DNA from: an uncultured Eubacteriales bacterium
GTDB lineage: Bacteria; Bacillota; Clostridia; Oscillospirales; CAG-272
Length of the DNA: 8,977 nt
NCBI GenBank assembly: GCA_900556615.1
Contig: USPP01000045.1
Span: 1-8,977, forward strand
Direction: 5' to 3'
Below, piece after piece: positions 6,812 to 8,977 of the stretch. The notes below the pieces were generated by a model, which ran no database searches, was not told the DNA's origin, and was given only the letters and a program-made list of their open reading frames with translations. Numbering within the stretch: position 1 is the first letter of the stretch; each line of letters opens with the position of its first letter. The translations under genes and the position numbers were made by a program.

Positions 6812-7813
6812 TTAAGTGGAGTGCCGTATTACAATATTAGGAGGATATGAAATGCGGTGCTTATCTGCCGGAATTTCTTTGTTATGAAGAAGATCGAGGA
6901 GCATCGTCATTCCGTCATGCCCCTGCCGATAAGCGAGAATATCGACTGTCGAAAGACCTGGATGCGCAAGCTCACAGCTGTCTATGTTATCATATCCGAT
7001 TACGGCAATTTCCTCAGGCACCTTGACGGAGTGTTCATTCAGGCATTTAAGCACTCCGGTAGCCATGACATCGTTGAAAGTGAAAACAGCGTCACAGCGG
7101 AATCCGCTGTCGAGCAGATTTTTCATATAGCTATAGGTATCCTTCCATGTCGGGAGGCATTCGCATATTGTCAAGGCTGAATGAGGAATTCCGTTGTCCT
7201 CCATACAGCGGCAAAAGCCCTTATAGCGGTCTATTGCAGGCGCGCAGTTAAGCGGTACAGTCATATACAGAAAGGTTTTATAGCCTTTTGATAAAAGATG
7301 GGAGCATACCAGGTACCCTCCCTGAAGATCGCTTGTAACAACACTGTGAACTCCTTCTTCATCAAAGGTTCGACCGATCAGGACAAAGGGGATGCCGAGC
7401 TCTTGGAGCTTTTTTATGTTTTCGGTGTTTTCAAGTGTCGGACAAAGGATGATGCCGTCCACCTGATGGCTGTACATTGCCTCAATGGCTTTCCATTCAT
7501 CTGCTGCTCTTTCATTCGACGTTGAAAACAGGATGATATATCCCTCTTCCTTACACACGTCTTCAATCCCTTGATACATCCCCGTGTAAACCGGGTTTCG
7601 GATATCCATGATTAAACCGATGATATTGGAACTGCGGGTTCTGAGAGTGCTGGCAAGATAATTTTTGCTGTAATTCATTTTTTTTGCCTGTTCTCTTACT
7701 TTTTTGCGGGTTTCCTCCGAAATATCCGGCATGTTCCGAAGAGCTCTTGAGACTGCAGTTGCAGATAAATTTAGTTCGTTGGCTATGTCTTTTATCGTGA
7801 CGTTGTTTTTCAT
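6812..7813 (-). CDS. LacI-family transcriptional repressor
   Basis: A 333-residue regulator of normal family length. Residues 6-25 form the LacI-type helix-turn-helix (TIKDIANELNLSATAVSRAL), followed by the hinge helix with LASTLR (53-58), whose Leu and Ala-Ser setting is typical for minor-groove insertion at a central CG. From residue 62 a periplasmic-binding-like sugar-sensing domain follows (IIGLIMDIRNPVY...), with the usual late block DAVFTFNDVMATGVLK and VPEEIAVIGYDNID. ATG at 7813 is the natural start; ATAGGAAT lies about 11 bases upstream. Palindromes with a central CG (TTTAACGTTAAA) lie in its own promoter region, so it most likely represses itself and a rightward promoter. The effector is unknown; no sugar transporter or glycosidase gene is within the window to name one. 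Confidence 0.93.
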   Translation of the reverse strand: MKNNVTIKDIANELNLSATAVSRALRNMPDISEETRKKVREQAKKMNYSKNYLASTLRTRSSNIIGLIMDIRNPVYTGMYQGIEDVCKEEGYIILFSTSNERAADEWKAIEAMYSHQVDGIILCPTLENTENIKKLQELGIPFVLIGRTFDEEGVHSVVTSDLQGGYLVCSHLLSKGYKTFLYMTVPLNCAPAIDRYKGFCRCMEDNGIPHSALTICECLPTWKDTYSYMKNLLDSGFRCDAVFTFNDVMATGVLKCLNEHSVKVPEEIAVIGYDNIDSCELAHPGLSTVDILAYRQGHDGMTMLLDLLHNKEIPADKHRISYPPNIVIRHST

Positions 7814-7859
7814 TTTTAATTCATTCCTATATTGCTTTGAAATTATGCGAAATTCCCTA

Positions 7860-7905
7860 TTTTTTTAAAAAAAGTATTGACAAACCGTTAAAATGTCTAT
7901 ATAAT
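7860..7905 (+). promoter_or_regulatory. Perfect-consensus rightward promoter without a recognisable gene
   Basis: TTGACA (7877-7882), 17 bases, TATAAT (7900-7905): both hexamers match the vegetative sigma consensus. An AT block of seven T and seven A (7860-7873) just upstream resembles an UP element. Transcription should start near 7912 and run right through the palindrome at 7923-7934. No plus-strand reading frame of gene size follows before the convergent gene ending at 8556. A half operator CGTTAAA (7886-7892) lies in the spacer. Confidence 0.75.
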
Positions 7906-7922
7906 TATCTATAGAGTCTTAC

Positions 7923-7934
7923 TTTAACGTTAAA
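7923..7934. promoter_or_regulatory. LacI-type operator O1, perfect palindrome
   Basis: TTTAACGTTAAA is a perfect 12-bp palindrome with the central CG typical of LacI-family operators. It lies between two face-to-face promoters and downstream of both predicted start sites, so a bound repressor could block both. Its centre is 42 bp from the half site in the rightward promoter spacer and 117 bp from the second palindrome. Confidence 0.75.
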
Positions 7935-7975
7935 CTCATTGGAAACTTTTCAACTTTTTCAGTTATATTTACTTA

Positions 7976-8004
7976 ATTATAAATGCAATATAGTAATTTG
8001 TCAA
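7976..8004 (-). promoter_or_regulatory. Perfect-consensus leftward promoter of the LacI-type gene
   Basis: On the minus strand TTGACA (7999-8004) and TATAAT (7976-7981) are separated by exactly 17 bases. Transcription should start near 7969 and reach the repressor ATG at 7813 after a leader of about 155 bases. That leader contains operator O1 and, in the opposite sense, the whole rightward promoter. Confidence 0.8.
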
Positions 8005-8040
8005 TTAAAATTTATCAGATGAAGTCTTGATTTAAAAACA

Positions 8041-8050
8041 TTAACGTTAA
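8041..8050. promoter_or_regulatory. LacI-type operator O2
   Basis: TTAACGTTAA is a perfect 10-bp palindrome, matching the core of O1 and followed by the same A. It lies about 36 bp upstream of the -35 box of the leftward promoter, so it cannot block that promoter sterically on its own. Pairing with O1 through a DNA loop, or control of a former gene to the right, are both possible. Confidence 0.65.
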
Positions 8051-8117
8051 AATAAGAAAAGAAGGTTCACAACGAGCGCTTTTTCCGTTTAATTCATGCA
8101 GTCGACTTGGTATTGAT
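8051..8117 (+). other. Possible scar of a lost gene start
   Basis: After operator O2 comes AAGAAAAGAAGG (about 8053-8064), which looks like a ribosome binding site, but no start codon follows at a useful distance. The first ATG (8097) is closed by TGA after six codons. This may be the remnant of the 5' end of an operon once driven by the rightward promoter and cut away at the border of the next repeat element. Confidence 0.3.
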
Positions 8118-8118
8118 A

Positions 8119-8351
8119 TAAGAGCACCACTAAAAATTCACTGCCCAAATCCGGCTCGATCTGTTTTCCGTCATTCGTCACAAAAATCCTTGACAGATGT
8201 ATACTCTGCCTGTGGAATTTTTGTTTAGACTGACGAAAAAATCTCTTTACCGTCTATGTACACTGAATTATTAGAGATTCCCTGAATCAATCATCAACGG
8301 AGCTTTCGGGCAGATGGATTGCCCGGCATCGTTAAAATATCTTGAAATAGG
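8119..8351 (+). repeat. Long-type interspersed hairpin element, copy B
   Basis: Aligns by eye with copy A (2622-2860): TAAG-G-ACC start, TCACTGCCCAAA, CCGG, TCGA, then TGTTTTCCGTCATTCGT, and later TTAGAGATTCCCTGAATC against TTAGGGAGTCACAGAATA. The hairpin is longer than in A: TTTTCCGTCA (8164-8173) with TGACGAAAA (8231-8239), ACAAAAATCC (8180-8189) with GGAATTTTTGT (8214-8224), and CAGA (8194-8197) with TCTG (8205-8208). The right end is unclear because a short-type element begins near 8352. Confidence 0.65.
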
Positions 8352-8531
8352 AAGGCAAGGCTGACGGGTTCTGACAGTACAGATGTGTACTCGTATTTTT
8401 CGTTAAACGAAATCAATTAAGGAGGCAGAAGCGACTCCTCTGCTGACGAAATTTGTGAAGTGTGACGACGGGAAATGGGCAGGCAGATATGCCGTCAGGG
8501 CGCAAGCCGTTAATTCTGCGGTGATGTCTTA
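8352..8531 (+). repeat. Short-type interspersed hairpin element, copy 4 (diverged)
   Basis: Begins AAGGCAAGG and ends GCGGTGATGTCTTA. The best match to the other copies is from TATTTTTCGT (about 8395) through CAATTAAGGAGGCAG, the right arm TGACGAAA (8444-8451), and the late block GGGCGCAAGCCGTTAA. The left 40 bp are poorly conserved. With copy B and the promoter region it fills the gene-free gap 7814-8555. Confidence 0.6.
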
Positions 8532-8551
8532 AAGGCAGTGATGTCTTAAAG
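8521..8551. repeat. 17-bp tandem repeat of an element end
   Basis: GTGATGTCTTAAAG occurs at 8521-8534 and again at 8538-8551. The unit matches the right end of the short-type elements (GTGGTATTGTCTTA in copy 3). It ends 4 bp before the stop codon of the U32 gene. Confidence 0.8.
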
Positions 8552-8555
8552 TATG

Positions 8556-8977
8556 TTACTTTCTTATAATATCTCCTGCTTTCGCCTCAAAGGGGAGCGG
8601 GAGGGAAAAATGCATAAGCGGATGAGGCGCTGAGGAAATCGGCTTTCCGGCTTCATCTCTGAGATTCTGAACAGTAAAGGGCTTTCCGGGAAAGCCGGGG
8701 CTGATCAGCTCGGCAATTTCTCCGGCGGAGATTTTATTACGCTGGATAACAGAAGCCCGGCGAGTGATAGGATCGAAAGCTTCCACGACGCCGATATAAG
8801 CTTTTTCGCGGACATAGCCGGCATTTTCCACAGTCTGTGCATTTTTCATCGGATCATCAAAATAATATCCGGTGCAGTAGTCGCGGTGGCTTACGCTTTC
8901 AAGCTCGGTTTTCCAGATAGGATCGAACCGATAAGCGGCGGGTTCGGCAAGATATCGGTCAATCGCCATCCGGTAGG
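8556..8977 (-). CDS. Peptidase U32 family protein, C-terminal part (gene cut by window edge)
   Basis: The frame is open to the right edge (YR precedes the first visible ATG at 8969), so this is the last 139 complete residues of a longer protein. It shows the border motif LESVSHRDYCTGYYF and then the typical C-terminal beta domain of long U32 proteins: YVREKAYIGVVEAFD, ASVIQRNKISAGEIAELISP, FTVQNLRDEAGKPISSAPHP and the ending AGDIIRK. Members of this family (YrrO/TrhP, RlhA, PrtC) are annotated as collagenase-like proteases, but several are required for hydroxylation of tRNA or rRNA bases; the C-terminal domain here suggests the tRNA uridine hydroxylation (TrhP/YrrO) type, which is an inference. 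No clear terminator follows; instead a repeat element begins within a few bases of the TAA. Confidence 0.87.
   Translation of the reverse strand, partial: YRMAIDRYLAEPAAYRFDPIWKTELESVSHRDYCTGYYFDDPMKNAQTVENAGYVREKAYIGVVEAFDPITRRASVIQRNKISAGEIAELISPGFPGKPFTVQNLRDEAGKPISSAPHPLMHFSLPLPFEAKAGDIIRK

Overview
The window looks like chromosomal DNA of a low-to-mid GC Gram-positive anaerobe, most likely a clostridial relative of Ruminococcus (Oscillospirales/Ruminococcaceae). The pointers are an oligoendopeptidase F, a short Gram-positive type I signal peptidase, a YidC fused to a CDP-glycerol-type glycerophosphotransferase, AGGA-type ribosome binding sites and consensus TTGACA/TATAAT promoters. The genus is an inference from gene content only.

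Layout. Positions 2-256 (+) hold the 3' end of a type I signal peptidase gene. Positions 498-2621 (+) encode a 707-residue two-domain protein: a five-helix YidC/Oxa1 insertase followed by a cytosolic CDP-glycerol glycerophosphotransferase-like domain. Together these form a cell-envelope block (protein export, membrane insertion, wall or envelope polymer). The block ends in a strong two-way terminator (2958-2998) shared with the convergent gene for oligoendopeptidase F (3089-4888, -), which has its own clear promoter. Next come an ATPase of the SMC/ABC-like predicted-ATPase type (5596-6504, -), a LacI-family repressor (6812-7813, -), and at the right edge the 3' end of a peptidase-U32-family gene (8556-8977, -).

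The gaps hold most of the unusual material. Four copies of a roughly 170-180 bp element (5017-5189, 5344-5518, 6636-6805, about 8352-8531) share ends resembling AGGCAATACCGC/GCGGTATTGCCT and a central hairpin framed by TTTTCGTC/GACGAAAA. Two longer elements (2622-2892 and from 8119) share a different body but the same kind of central hairpin, and look like a sister type. Three of the five gene 3' ends that can be judged have an element starting within a few bases of the stop codon.

The region upstream of the LacI-type gene has two face-to-face promoters, each with perfect -35 and -10 hexamers and a 17-bp spacer, around a perfect palindrome TTTAACGTTAAA. A second copy of the palindrome core lies 117 bp away. 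The rightward promoter has no recognisable gene after it and runs into the repeat elements, so either its target operon was lost or it makes a non-coding transcript.

I see no CRISPR array, tRNA, rRNA, prophage or classic insertion sequence. All alignments were made by eye.
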